Shown here one piece after another: positions 20,028-33,500 of a stretch of DNA of 64,000 bases. Below the pieces are notes generated by a model that was not told where the DNA came from, ran no database searches, and was given only the letters and a program-made list of their open reading frames with translations. A program made the translations under genes and the position numbers. Source of the DNA: Tetracladium setigerum (lineage: Eukaryota > Ascomycota > Leotiomycetes > Helotiales); assembly GCA_031472005.1 (NCBI GenBank), contig PZJY01000004.1, positions 1 through 64,000 of the forward strand, given 5' to 3'. Every line of letters begins with the position of its first letter. Position 1 is the stretch's first letter.

Positions 20028-23000
20028 TCAGAAATGTTCCCTAGCAATCAACTCCCCATTAACAATCCTGCCAAGATGAGACCCACTAATACCTTGCCCT
20101 TTCCTCCTCATGACCGCGATGCTTCTGACAAAAGATATCGGACTGATTGTGAACTGACAATCCCGATTAAGGCTCGAATTAGAATTGGTCCTGCTATTCG
20201 GCTCAATAAATCCATCGCTAGCAACTTTGATGTTCTCATCTGGAGAAGCCGAACACAGTCCCAAAAAGCCGCAGAACCATGTGTATTCCTCAAAGTTTTG
20301 GAAGTATAGTTGGCCTGCGAACAAGTTGAGTTGTAAACTGATGGAGGTTAGGGGTTTCACCTCAGGGGCTGTCGGGACCGCACAGAAGGAGAGATCCTCG
20401 AGAGACCGCAGGTATTGGCTAGACCTCGCAGAGTAGACGTGAAGAACTACTTTTTTGTATTGTCGTATTAAGGGCAGAAGCTCATGAGCTTCATACGGGC
20501 TCAAGATTATATATTCGACAGTTTCCTTCACTTTGCAAGTCAAAATCCAATGGACTGGTCTCACGAAGTAGTCCAGTAGTTGATTATTTGTCGTTTGAAT
20601 CGTCCTCGCAAAGTCACTTGTGACAGTCACATCTTTCGGCCAAGCTGCTGATTCGTAAAAGCGTTGTGCTGTTGTGTTGTGCAGACTTTGAAATGCTGGC
20701 TGAAAGGCATTAGAGAAGCGTGTGAAGATGCCTTGAGTAACCAATTGTTGAACATCTTGATGGACTGTATGACAGTGCGGTTCCGATGCTGGTGGGAGTT
20801 GGACCTGCTGTTCGCGTTCCGTCTCGGGGGAGAGCTCACGCTCCTGTTCTTCCTGGAAGGATGCAATTTGGAAGGATATAACGTTAAACTCCTGGCATTT
20901 GTCATGTATTTTGTGCCGATCATCGTCAAGCCCAACCGTAGAATCGGTCCCGCCTAGGATCATTTGGCTATGTGGATTTTTTCCGGCCCCGTACCGTTGT
21001 TCAAGACTCTGCGCCTCGTCCTCGAGCAGAGATTCTACTAACGACAGAGATGGAGTTGGCCTTGCATCAAGGAGACGGCGACCTTGATGTCGTATACCCT
21101 GTGTTGCCCACAATGGGATGCTCTTCCTCGTGTGAGTACACGTTGTGGCAATGCACCATTTCAGCACATCAGCGACCTCGATAGGACCAGCGATCTTGCC
21201 ACTGCAGCGAAGGATCTTGCGTTGTACTTCAATAGAGCCGCAAAAGATGACCGACTGCCCCTTTCCAAGCTTCCGCATGCGCATACAAGCTGGTTATTCA
21301 TTAGTGTGAGAATCGAAATCGAGCGAGGGGTACATACCTTGAACGAGTCGATCTTTCGTAAGGCCAGGGCCTAAAGTCACCATCGCTCGATAATCCGATG
21401 GTAGCTTGAGGTCGGTTCCTCGCGTGTGGGATTCGTCGAGATACACCAAGCACTTCTCCATATGCCCGGCGAAGGGTGATGTCACAAGGGGTTCTTGTCT
21501 TCCATCTCGACTCAGGACGCAAATCTCGTCGAGAGTATTGAAGAAGATCACTGCTTCAGCCTCTGATTTAGGAATACGTGACAGCCATACTTGGGCAAAC
21601 TGCTCGTTGCGCATTTCCAGGATCTGAGCGCCTACGTCTAGAATCACCCGGGCAGGATGTTCTAAAGCTACAACCGTCTGTAAAAGCGATTCGGCATCGA
21701 GAGGACCTGTGATCGAGTGCTTTTCAACATCTATAAAGATATTTTCAGGTCTCAGTAAACAATCTAATACTGCGGCATTGGTGGAGAGCTGCGCTGGTAG
21801 ATCACACTGGCTGATGGAAAGTGGCAACACATATCTGCTGTCGTTAGTTCCACTGAAGCCTGTGGTTGGGTGTGCTTTTGCTCGCGCAATGTCCCAGCCT
21901 GACGATGAAAGCTTTTGGGGGAATTCTTTCATCTTTGTAGGAAACACAATCGTCGACAAGTAGAAATTGATGACACTACGCGTACATCTCAGGTATGGAA
22001 AGACTTCTCGTGAGCACTGACCAGAATTGCTGAGATTAATACCATCTAAATTTCGGAACTGACTGGGCAAATCTGGAGCATCTTTGACCCATGATGCGTA
22101 CTCTTCTTGACCATGGTCGACACTATGCAGTGCTTCAAAACTCGCGCGTACTTGTTGATCTGAGAGGCCGCCATAGTAATATGACAGACAGGTCAGAATG
22201 ATGGCGGTGTCAGGGTGGCTAAACTCAGCACGTGGCGATGGAATATCCTTTCCATGATATGGAACAGCAAGCATCGTCCGGGAGAGGTCCAGACCAAAGT
22301 TGACACGCCACCGCTTTTCTTCGAGTGCGAATCTGAGAATTCCGCCGACAAACAACCCTTTTAGAAGTAGAAGACCATTCTTCATTGATTCAGAAAATGA
22401 CAACTGCAGCGAATGCCAATCGTCCAGATTGAACGTTGGAACCGTGAGAAACCTCAATAAGGCTGCTCTGGTGTTCTCCGGAAGATTCCACACGGGCACT
22501 CCAGGCAGTCCAATATCACAGATTTTCCGCGCAATACTTGCCAGGAGTTCTTCACATGCTAGCGATTCAAGGATCCGAATTCGCGGGAATACTCCAGCCG
22601 GCGCAGGAATCACTTCCAGGCCATGAGTGAATCGTTTCTGGACTTCGGGTGCAGCCTGACTTACAAGAGCCAAAACGTGTTGGACGATTACCCAGCGCTC
22701 TGGACTGAAGTCAATAGCGTGTTGGATTCCCATGGTATAAATGAGCTCAAATCGTACGCTTAAGATCTCGTCACTCTCATCCAGTATATCTCGTGAATTT
22801 GCGTTCAACCAGCTCTGGGTATCCATCATAACGCGACCGAGCTCTGAATTTCGAGATATGAGTTGCTCGAATCCCATCAATTCGAATGACAGAACGTGTT
22901 CAGGTTGGAGGAGCAATATGGCTCGGGTTTTCTTACACTCTTCATAAAGTTCGGCGATTTGACGTGCCTGGAGGACCGTCAATCTGAGTGACCTCGAAAT

Positions 23001-26000
23001 TGGCATGTAAACAATACGCCGCTTAAGCAATCCTCCGAGCTTTGTCACCAGCAGATGAAACATTTGCATTGCCAGCGGCTTGAGAACCATAACTCTCACG
23101 AGCTGCGATGTATCTGCAAGAGCTGCAGCGACTATCGGAACAATGACGGAAGACTTCCCCAGGCCCATGTTAAGTTGCATGACTGAATTAGAACCAGATA
23201 CAGGCACGATCATTTGTTGAGCAATCTGCGCCTGTTCCTGTCGGATGAAGATGTCGCTTTCGATTTCTAGAAGTAGCCAGTCGGGATGACAAACAGGGTC
23301 CCAGCCTTCATGGCCAGAATTCTGGAGCTCACTCAGGAAGTCTGTTTTCTGCTCAACGGTTGCGACAAGACGTTCTGCACGTTGCAATGCTGCAATAGCA
23401 AGACCATAATTGATGAATGACGCCTCCCAATCCGAGCATAGGAGATTGATTTTGTCACTTGCTAGGTACGACAGAATGGAAAGTGGCGACAGGCGAGGCA
23501 CCATGCATGCTAGCTTGGAGAGCTCGTTCACATCAGTCCTTAAGCAATGATCAAGAAGTAGGCGAACCTTCTGGACATGAGACCGAGCCCTAGCCAGGTG
23601 TAATACCAGAATGGGTTCTAGGTCGAGCGATGCTTTCAACTTAACACGGTCTCCTTTCCCTAATGCCTTCAGGCTACGGGAGAGATCCCCCAAGTATTGT
23701 TGTTCATGTGCAGCTGAGTCCTGGGTACACATCTTCTTCAGCAGATCTTCAAGCTTGTTTGAAGCGGCATCCGCGATGTCTGTTTTGACCCAGCTGTCAA
23801 ATATACCCATATCAGTGGCAGGTAAGCGTGTCGGGGTGCCTTTTGTCAGGTCCTGAAAGTTCACATGTGTCCGTCTTGGCAAGTTTTTCTGTATAGGAAT
23901 TTCGAATGCGTACGGCGCCAAAGGTGTAATATTGCAGGAAACTCTATTCAGAATGGCTTGTTTATCTTGAGTGTGTTTGCGAAATTGAGCATTGCGGTGC
24001 CAGCTCTCGAATTTGAGACGTATCTCGCTCATCGCCTGGTTGACGGAAATATAGGATCCAAGATTAGCACCTGTAGGGGTCCTAACATTCGCCGTAGGCC
24101 ATTGGGATTTAAGATCCCCCACAAACTGAGTGACACATTCATCCTTTGACCGTTGATACGATCGCTGTCGGCGCATGTTGGCTACAGACTGATTTTCACC
24201 TTGGAGTATTGGTAGACGGAAATCGGGAGAATACCTGAATTGGTGGACATGATCCCTTACGATACTGACCAGACTTTGTTGTTCTGGCTCATAGCCATCA
24301 GCAAGTGTGAACTCCGAGTAGGAAGGCGTAAGCGAACTTCGGAGAGCTGGAATTGTCGCAAAAGCCAGCAGAGTCTGAACAAGCTCCTGTTTCGCGTAGG
24401 GAGCATATGCTAACGTTGAAAAAAGCACCATCAGTTCATACTTGTGCAGTTTGACCGTAGTTTGAATTATACAGTCGTGGAGGGTGCACCAGTTTTGCGA
24501 AAATGAATCAGCGGGACGTTCTAGCCACTTTAAGTCGAACCCTAACGTCAATGCATTGTCAGGTATGAGGCGAGAACCGCGCAAAGGTGTGTCCCACGAT
24601 TCAATATCTGATAGCAATGCTGGTGACACTTGCAGATCTTGTGACCAGCCCTCGACAAGGGTTGCAATGCGACAAACCTGCATCTCCCTAGTACTATCCC
24701 CGATTTTATCACGAGCTGCGTACGTGTCGTCGTAGATAGTGGTGAAAGCTCCAGCACCAAAGTGATGCACCTGAAAGGAGGACTCGCGGATTGCAGCTCT
24801 TTCCTGAAGGATGGGACTCCCACGGGTGTCGAGCTCAGGAAGGTTTAAAGGCAGCTCTTGAAATAGCTGATTGGACTTGGCAATATCAAATATTTCAGAC
24901 ACCTGCCGTACGAACTCACAGTGTTGCGAAAGCGGAGATAAGCAATTCCGTTCTACCTGCTGCATCACCTGTAGATGTTCTGGGTAGAATTGGCGCCGCG
25001 GAGTCAACCGGGCTATCACCTCCAGCAGCGCAAAGTCTTCAGCCTGGAGCTCAATGAAAGACCGAACGGCAGCTCCCCCGAGAATATTCAAGGCCTCTTC
25101 GGTGCCTGTCCGTCCTGTGAGCTGGTCGATAAGACAGTGTGATGTCGTCGCGTGGAGATATACCCTGTAAAGTCGGCTTTGAAGACTGCCGTTATCTACC
25201 AGTCGTCCAAGCTGGTCGTCGATCTGATATGAGTGGTATTTGACGTGCGAGCTCAACCCATTATCAATAATAACTTTGACGTGATGGCCATCTGGAAAGA
25301 AGCTGACATTACCATTGGGGACAAGAACGCAGCGCGACCCGCTCCCAACCTTACGAAGAACAAGCTTATTGTCAAGCCCGGTAAAGGCGCCAAAAGTCTG
25401 CGTGGTATCAACCTCCATTCCTCGAAACTGCTTTGACTCGAGATGACTGCTAGTAGTCTCAAGGGAGAAATCCAGATTCATTCGAGGCAAATGTACCTCT
25501 ACCATTCTCGTTTCGCCATTAAATGAGATGTGTACATGAGTAGCACGCTCGAGGGGGCTCAAAAGTTTGGAGATTTCTTTAGCTGTGGGGCTGCGGATAT
25601 CTATCATTTTCTTATCGGCATGGCTTAACACATACGTGTCTTGAGTATCGAGACGCATCTGCCAGTTGTCCGGTGACGATTCCCAAATGTTGTTCAATGG
25701 CCGCCACTCGATCCGGCGGCTGTGGGTATCGAAGCAATGTGCATAATCTTCTACGAGTGCGAAAGGAAAGTCCCCATGGAGGGCGTCGAGGGGTATGAAT
25801 TCACAAATTTGATGCTTGTTCCACGTCCTAATTATCAGTTCTGAGCCGTGCATTCGAAAATGAACCTGATGTTGGGTCAGTTTGCGGTCTCGACAACAAG
25901 GGAGCACGAACTTGTTGACCGAAGATATTCTTCCGCGTTGCGAATAACATCCCTTCCATTGTAGATGGTACAACATCTAGGATTTTCTACGATGTCACAT

Positions 26001-29000
26001 CAATCAGTTCTGTATTTGGAAACAGTTTGGATGCCGATCAATTTACCTCGCCTAGAATTCGACGATAAGTAGAATGTAACTCATAAGAGGAAGGAAGTCT
26101 GGTGAGTGGTGACCCATCCACAAGTAAGCTGCCATCGAGAAGGTTGTAATGGACTGTTACTGAGGAGTGGCTCCCGTGATCAGACGTCATTGTCACCAGC
26201 CATCTTTCGTTTGGCTGGGGCAAAGCACGCCAGAGAACACCAGGTTCGTACCCAGACCAGATTTGTTGGAGTGCTCTGTTGATGCCGGCGTTATTTCCAA
26301 TAATTAGCTTGCGTAAATACGGCTCCAAGAAATGAGATGCCCTCTCAAATCGTCGGAGAAGAGTCTTTAGAGGCTGTGAAAGGTTCTGCGTGATTGCGGG
26401 ACAGCGATCATGAATAATGATGCAGCATTCTGTGACGTCCGCGATATCTTCGCTCGTTTCGAGCACTCCAGGTAGGTGGACCTGGTCGACATCGAAGGTA
26501 CTGTGACACGTCAAGGCTATTTCCAGGGCTCGCATACTCAGAGATTTTAATGCCCCTTCATCTTGCTCGTCATGGCAAAGTTCAGCGACATCTCGGCCCC
26601 ATATCAGAGCAACATCTCGCGCTTGTCTCAGATAGAGAAAGCAGCTTTCATGAACATTTCTATGCGGTGACATAGAAAGTAGCCGTATCGCAAGGACAAC
26701 GAAGGTGCGCAAAGCCGTGGCGCCCTGCCAGTTTCCCTTGATCGTTTCAAGGGTTTCCTCGAGTGCGGACAGCAAGGACAAGCCAAACTCTTCTTCTTCG
26801 AGATCCATATGGGAATCGCGGTAAATTGGACTGTCACCTGAGCGCCCAAGCTGCCAAACTGCCTGAGCTATCAACCAATGAGTCTCTTTTTGGTTGAATC
26901 TAAGGATACGAGTGGCCACTTCTCGTGCAATGTTGCGCCATTGAAGTCTATGACCTGATCGGAGACTTGCAAAAGCATAGAGCTCATGCAAATTGAGGCT
27001 CCGTGGACAATCAAATTGGCTTGCAAGAATTTCATTGGATGTATGGGTGGTCCCGTCGACCACGAACTGAAGCTTCTGAAAAGGCCCCGATGGAAGCTGA
27101 AAAGTGCATATTCTCTGTATATCGCATTGATTGAGAAGTTTTGGCGTCCATTCGCATAATTTTGAATCGTAAATTGAATACTGTAAACCGTTGTTGACGC
27201 AAATATTGCTAGTATTAGCCAGAGTGATCTTTTTCGAACGATAATGAGCAACGAGGAAAGATTTTGCGGTGGATGTGAGATTGAGCCTGCCCTTATGACC
27301 TTGGAAATATTTACTCAAACCTTCGAACTCGTGAAGAGGATAGAGCTTGGTGCTGGTTGACCGGCTCGCTGTCCTCTGGGGAGAGAAAAGATCAACAACA
27401 AGAGCGTACGTAAGATCTCTCCATTTGGCGATTGCTGCAGGAACTTCGAGCTCGAAGACTGCTGCCTTCGCCTCCAGTGGTAGTTCTGGAAGTGGCCACT
27501 CATGCACTGTTATTTCGATATTGTCGGCCTCGCTCTTGATCTGACATCTCTCACAGTTTGACGGATGGTATTTCTCATATTCATATGTGTAGCGGTTCCA
27601 CCGTGAGTTTTCCTCGCAATTCATCGAGGCGTATGTCTGTATAAGATCGTCATACTTTCTAGTCTTGATATCAAGCTCTCTTTGCTTCTCCTCACGCGCT
27701 AGTGTGGCAGCGCTTTCAATCGTGCGCTGTAGTTGCTGATGATGAGGGGACTCTTGGAAATATTGAACCGCCAGACTGTTTTTATTGTTGCATTCTTCGA
27801 AGATGAGCGAAGAATGGTGGGTGTATTTCCTTCTCTGGTCGAGATACTGTTCCACATGAGCCAAGCGTTTCATTTGCAGCCGCTGGGGAAGTAGCATCGG
27901 GTCGAACAACCCCACATCAAACCCAGGGCAATAAGTTTTCAATAGCAGGTGCTGTTGGATAGTGCATTGATCAAGGGCTACCCAGAGCTCCATGGATGTG
28001 AGCATCATCAGAGACACATCGACAGGGTCATGTGTACCGATCGCAGACGAAGCTTCCATATACTTCTCAAGAAGTGAAGCCAATTGAGAGCAAGCCGTCG
28101 TTGTGGTTAGGCTATAATTTAACCATTCACTGAGGCTTGTTTCCACCCAGCGCTCTACATCGAGTACCAGAAGACGATCCGCATAGTCAGTGCCCATCTG
28201 GAAGATGTCACTTTGTGGGATAGTGGTTCCAAGACTTAAACGGGGGCGGGACGCCGGATGGAAGTCGGCGTCGTTTCGAGATGCGTTCGGACGAGCTGAT
28301 ATATTGTCAAGATACGGTCGAAGCTTTTGAAGGCTTAATTTTGTATCTGCTTGAAAATGTAACTCTGACGGTTTCCAAGTTTTGTGTATTGCAAATGGAT
28401 CTGGATGACCTTCTACTGAGTGCCATCTTGCGGCTATTACCTGGTGAGCATCTCGAACGACGTTTTCCACATTGCTCAGCCATTTTGGGGTCTGTTGTGC
28501 ATCGAGCTTCAGCGCTCGGCGACTGATCTTGGCGCATATCACAAAGATAATGTCACTGGGGCAGCGTTGTTCAACCGCATGGCGAAGAACATGTGCCATA
28601 AAGAAGATCATGAACGATTTATAGCTCATATGATCAAGGCTCGACTGTAATGCAACACGGATCAACAACCAGAGGGGTGATCGACACCATGGTTTCAGGA
28701 CATTGTTCCAGAGGACGTCGTCGCGGGTGGACTTGTGAAAGCGTACTGCATCATGGATCTGGCCCACACCTCGCAAGATTCCGGTCAACATCTCTGTAAT
28801 GAATTTGGGATGAACAGTGTCTCGAATCTCGATGGTCTTGGAGCCCGCTTTGTGCACAACTGGTATTGCCTCGATTGGTGTGTTGACATCAAGTTGTGAC
28901 AGGAGTTGTGCCAGTGCATCGCGGAAGGCCGAATCCTCTAACTTTTCGTGGTCTATAGCAATGGCAGGGCCAGGAAAGCATCTTTGCAGCCTACCCTTCG

Positions 29001-29445
29001 TCCCCATCACAGAACTTGTGACAGGCGAGAGCTCAAAGGACTCGAAGATGACATTCTCTGCCTGCTTGCGGACAACAAAGCCAGCATTCTGTCCGCGGAT
29101 ATGGAAAGCAAGCAATTCTATGAGAATTGTGAGTGGTTAAGCTACGTATTTTGGGGGAGTTATCATACCCCCTACTTCCAAGGTCTTAAATGCTAGGCAG
29201 ATCTTTTCTTTAATCAAATATCCACAACGGTCTCTCATCCTGAGCATGTTGCTCACCATCTTGCTGCATGACGGCCATTTGTTTTCATCTTGTACGGGGA
29301 GTAGAGCCTGGAAAGTGCTTAACGCAGCCTCGCATTGCTGGAGGAGAGCTGCATCTTTTTCAAAGTCGCTGTCATCCTTCTGAGGTAGTTTTGGCGGAAG
29401 GACCACATGGGTGATAATGTAGTCTAGTTCTGAATTTGAACCCAT
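20028..29445 (-). CDS. Giant DUF6606-DUF3638-DUF3645 protein, divergent helicase-like ATPase
   Basis: Four exons (29445-29169, 29117-26047, 25976-21338, 21289-20028) with introns of 51, 70 and 48 bp join in frame to 3,082 residues and no internal stop. The start at MGSNSELDYIITHVV is preferred over an upstream ATG at 29559. DUF6606 fills about residues 1-270 (LLAFHIRGQNAGF, GRLQRCFPGPAIAI). DUF3638 holds MQLNMGLGKSSVIVPIV (Walker A-like, about 2050) and DILDESDEILSVR (DExD-like, about 2180). DUF3645 follows near 2354 (VPYHGKDIPSPRAEFSHP). Later YLDESHTRGTDLKLP and QACMRMRKLGKGQS (about 2630-2660) resemble SF2 helicase motifs V and VI. Databases often label the family ubiquitinyl hydrolase; I see no protease triad to support that. 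Its role is unknown. It is divergent from the DDX60-like gene. Confidence 0.9.
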
Positions 29446-30591
29446 CTTGCTGTCCTGAATTAAATGTATCTCATCAGTTAGTTGATGGTGCTGATGTTGG
29501 TTCTTGCTGAAGACGGCTGAGTCCTTGGAAGATGATGACGCCCAGTGGCCTGGGAACATGAGACCTGTGCGCTGTTACTGGGACATGTTCTCTGTTTGCA
29601 CTGCGGCATTGGATGAAACAGCATTTTGAGGCCTACAACGCGTCAAGCGAGCTACATGGAGCGTCTGCTTGGGGTACTGGCTCGGCGCCAAAGTAGATAT
29701 CAAACTAACCGAATCTCCTGCCGCCTAAAATACAGATCTTACCAGACAAAGATTTGTAGAAGAACTTGACGGTTAAATTAACATATCACCAAGAGATGCT
29801 CGCTGGGTACCTTCACATCTATTGATCGTCGCAGATATTGAGCTTAAATGTCGAGGTATTCAAATTCAGCAACAAGCTACCGGATGGAGCGGTTGAGTCG
29901 CGACGAGCATTAGAGATTGGGGGCGGTGGGATACCCAATCATGGACGAGGAGGGAGACGTGTTCCCGCATCGCGGTCATGCTAAATGCACGTCTGCATAG
30001 CTTGTACTCCCACACTCGCTAATATAGGGGCCACCAGTGGGTGACAGAATTCGTGCCGCACTTAAAACCACCAAAAGTCATGTCTTTTTGCCTAAATGTT
30101 AACTATTTATTCCGAAAAAGTTTCTAGCGAGTAAGAACTCTTATTTGGATAGATAGAATGCTTTTGAAGTAAAATTATAAGCGTTGTTGTTGTATAAAGA
30201 GGATAGTAATTAACCAACTGGTGGGGCTGGATTCGGTGACACCACATGCATTGATCCTCTATGCAACTCTAGCAACCAACTCAAAGAAACAAGGCATCTA
30301 AGTTTCAGAGCCCAGCCGACTGGCAGAGACGTTGGACGTCGCCAATCGGAACACGCCCTGTTCTAGAGCTGCCGCAAGTGCTACTGTACTGCGCCAAATA
30401 TTACAGAATTTTTGTTCCTCCCAGACACCAAGCTCCTTTCTTTCAGATACATCTTGATGTGTCTTGAATATCCTTTGAATTGCTTATTTTCCATGAATTA
30501 GTGATGCAGTCGAACTCAATTCCTGATAAACTCGAGAATTTTGAACATAAGCTCAAGTGGTCCCTACAATTTCTCCCTCCATCCCTCCAAC
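29446..30591. promoter_or_regulatory. Divergent intergenic region between the giant gene and the DDX60-like gene
   Basis: 1,146 bp lie between the two starts, which face away from each other. No ORF of note, repeat or RNA gene was seen. It must hold both promoters, but no specific site is claimed. Confidence 0.5.
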
Positions 30592-33500
30592 ATGGCGAAA
30601 GCTACCACCGCCTCGGGTGGCCTTCGTGACACCATGTCAATCCTGGCTTGGTACAGCAGCTGTAAGCCGATGTTTATTGACCTCGTTGGTGATTACGCTG
30701 GAAAAGAATTGTTTTTGGTTGAGGGAGATTCGATGTTGCGAGAATGCTTCTCCGATGAACGGATCGACTTTCGAGGTAACAATCTTCCCCTGGCTTTCCC
30801 CTCTGCCCGCCGTTTTATTTGGAAACAACGATCTGTTCCATTTTCCTACCCTCATTCACGATCTATCCTCTTGAGTATGGGTCTTATCGATGGGCCGTCT
30901 GAGGATTGGGCCTTGATCTTTGACATGATATCTTCTATTACAGAATGAACCGACCCTCCATATATGGCCAACACTGGCAGCCTATCAACTTTCTGGGACC
31001 ATGGAAAGTGCTAACTCTTCCAGGTGGTTTTCAGCTGCTTCATGCAGTTTTCGTCGTGGAAAGATTCTTGGAAAACCTCTTGAAGCGTCACTGCAACTTC
31101 CATATTGCTTTCTTTGAAGGCAAGGTCCCCACATCTCTCCTTTCATATCAGGACTGACACCTGGTAGAGAACGGAGAACTCTGCATCCCTCCAGGCCAAT
31201 CTGCGACGCACCGATCCCGATACCTCCTGGCTAGAACGGTGATCAAACGACACCTATCACTCCGGCTTCCAGCATCCCATCCCCATGTCAGCATCTACAG
31301 TTTTCCCTCTCTTGATAGCGATGAATTCAAGGAGTATCTCCATATTTCGCCTATCCATTTCATCATGGCCCATGACGGTGCCGGTACTTCACTCAGGGCT
31401 AGCCACGATGCCGTGACTAACGATGACAAGCTTGCGAAAGCCATCCTTCGAGGAATCATCTGGTTCTTCAATACGCATAAGTTAAATGTGGCTTTGATAA
31501 ACCGCATCGAATTTAGGGATTCGAAGATCTTCACCATGATCGTTGAATCATTTACTCATTTACCACACCAAGCAGGCTCAAGCTCTCTATGACAAAGCGA
31601 TTTATTGTGGAAATTGAAGAAGCTAGGATATTGCTTAACGACAGTCGCCATACCGAATGCCCCGAAGAAGTTGTTTCCGAGAAACTTGATCTCGCAACTT
31701 GTATACAGGCATTTCCAGAAGAGAAAATTAACGAAAGTTATCTGTTATCAGCATACAGCGCGTCTAAGATGCTCGGCGGAGACTTCGACTCTTTCATGCC
31801 ATCCGCATTCGTCCTGCATTCTGTCTTGTTGAAGCATGTTCCTCTTTCACGGCGACGACTGCCTCTTGTTACCTTTGACTCGGACTTCGAGGAGGAAGTT
31901 GAACTATTCCTTGCAACTATATCAAGCATTCTCCGAAACACAATACAAGCCCCCAGATGGAGTAGCTTCCTAGCGAGCGAGGAAGTTGAAAGTGATACAA
32001 GTGATCTTGTGGATGGGAGACTCTTTAGGGTGGTTATGCAAGCGATGTGCGACAGTTCTATCAAAGATCAAGTCCCGCCAGCAGCTTCTCGAGATTGGAA
32101 AGTTTTGTGTACCATGGTTTCTAAGCTTGCAACGAAAGAACTTTCCCTCGATGGAAGCGCCGAGCCTGCTTCTTCGGAGACCACGGCCACCGAGAGTGAT
32201 TTCATTGACAGCTCCGAAGACCTTGCCGTTCTCCCCTTTTCAAGCCCGGTGTTTGACAAACATCTCGAATGCATCCATGTATCAACAGACACATCACTTC
32301 CTGCGCGACTTACGCCTATGAAGATCTACCGAGAGACAAGCCACTGGCACAATCATCGAAAACCTTTGAATCCCAAATACGCTCCGGTGCAGAAGGTTTC
32401 GAAGTGGAAGTATGTATCCTGATTTCACTTTCGTTCACAGTCCTTTCCTGCGGTTCTAACTGGAAATTTCAGAGATCCCTTACGCACCAACCAGTTCTAC
32501 ATGTCAGAAATGACTAGTTACGCTGCGAGCTTGACTGGTGCCAAAGGGAAAGTACTTGACCCTGAAACCATTACAGTCGGACACAAACAACTCGCCAAAA
32601 TTAAGGAGAAGCCACAAAAGCCCGAGAAATCCAGTGTGAACCCTAAAGAAGACCCAAAGGGCTTGAATTACAAGGAGAAGACGGATATCAAGAAGGGAAC
32701 GAAGAAAGCTGCTGCTGGTTTGTCGAAGATAGAACAAATGCGCGCAGATAACATGGAACGGAAGGGTGGCTCGGAAGCGAATAAGGCTTTCACGTCCTGG
32801 GCAACAGTCATAAAAGGCTTAGATACGATTTCAGACGACGAAGACCGATACCTGAGGAGCGTCAACTATCTCAATGAACTCGATTCTGCGAAGACAACAT
32901 ACCTCGAGGGAGATATCAGTGCATACATGCTGCAGTCATTGTTAAGCTGGTGGGCCACGTACTGCGAATTGGGTACTAAATCGGACGGATATCATGTTGT
33001 GGCACTCATTTGGACGACAATCCGATCTATCTGTACCTCGAGGTCCACTATTAGCAAGGACGTTGTTTCAATCGTGACCAAGATTTGCAATTTACTGGAG
33101 ATTACCGATGCACTCTCCACTATCACTTCTACTGGGGACCGTAAGCTCTCTTTTACCTTTAAGCTCCCATCTCAAAATCAGACCCTTGCAATCGATATGA
33201 AACAGTTTGAATTCCAACTCGAAAATTGTGGGCCATACATGGATTGGATGTTAGATGCAAAACCTGACCCTCGAGTTTCTAGCTTTATTCCTGATGGCTG
33301 GCAACGAGATGTGCTTGATCAGATAGATGCGAACAAGAGCGTGTTTATCGTTGCTCCCACATCTGCGGGAAAGACCTTCATCAGTTTCTATGCCATGGAG
33401 CAAGTCTTGCGTGCAGATAATGACGGGGTTTTGGTTTACGTTGCTCCAACCAAAGCGCTTGTAAATCAAATTGCTGCTGAAGTCCAAGGTATAATCTCCA

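Noticed and set aside
20034..25436. Numerous plus-strand ORFs of 60-110 codons under the giant gene
   Set aside because: They are antisense shadows of the continuous DUF6606/DUF3638 frame.
31155..31157. TGA read-through or selenocysteine in the DDX60-like gene
   Set aside because: A 45-bp intron with a CTGAC branch site removes it in frame, and no SECIS-type structure was seen.
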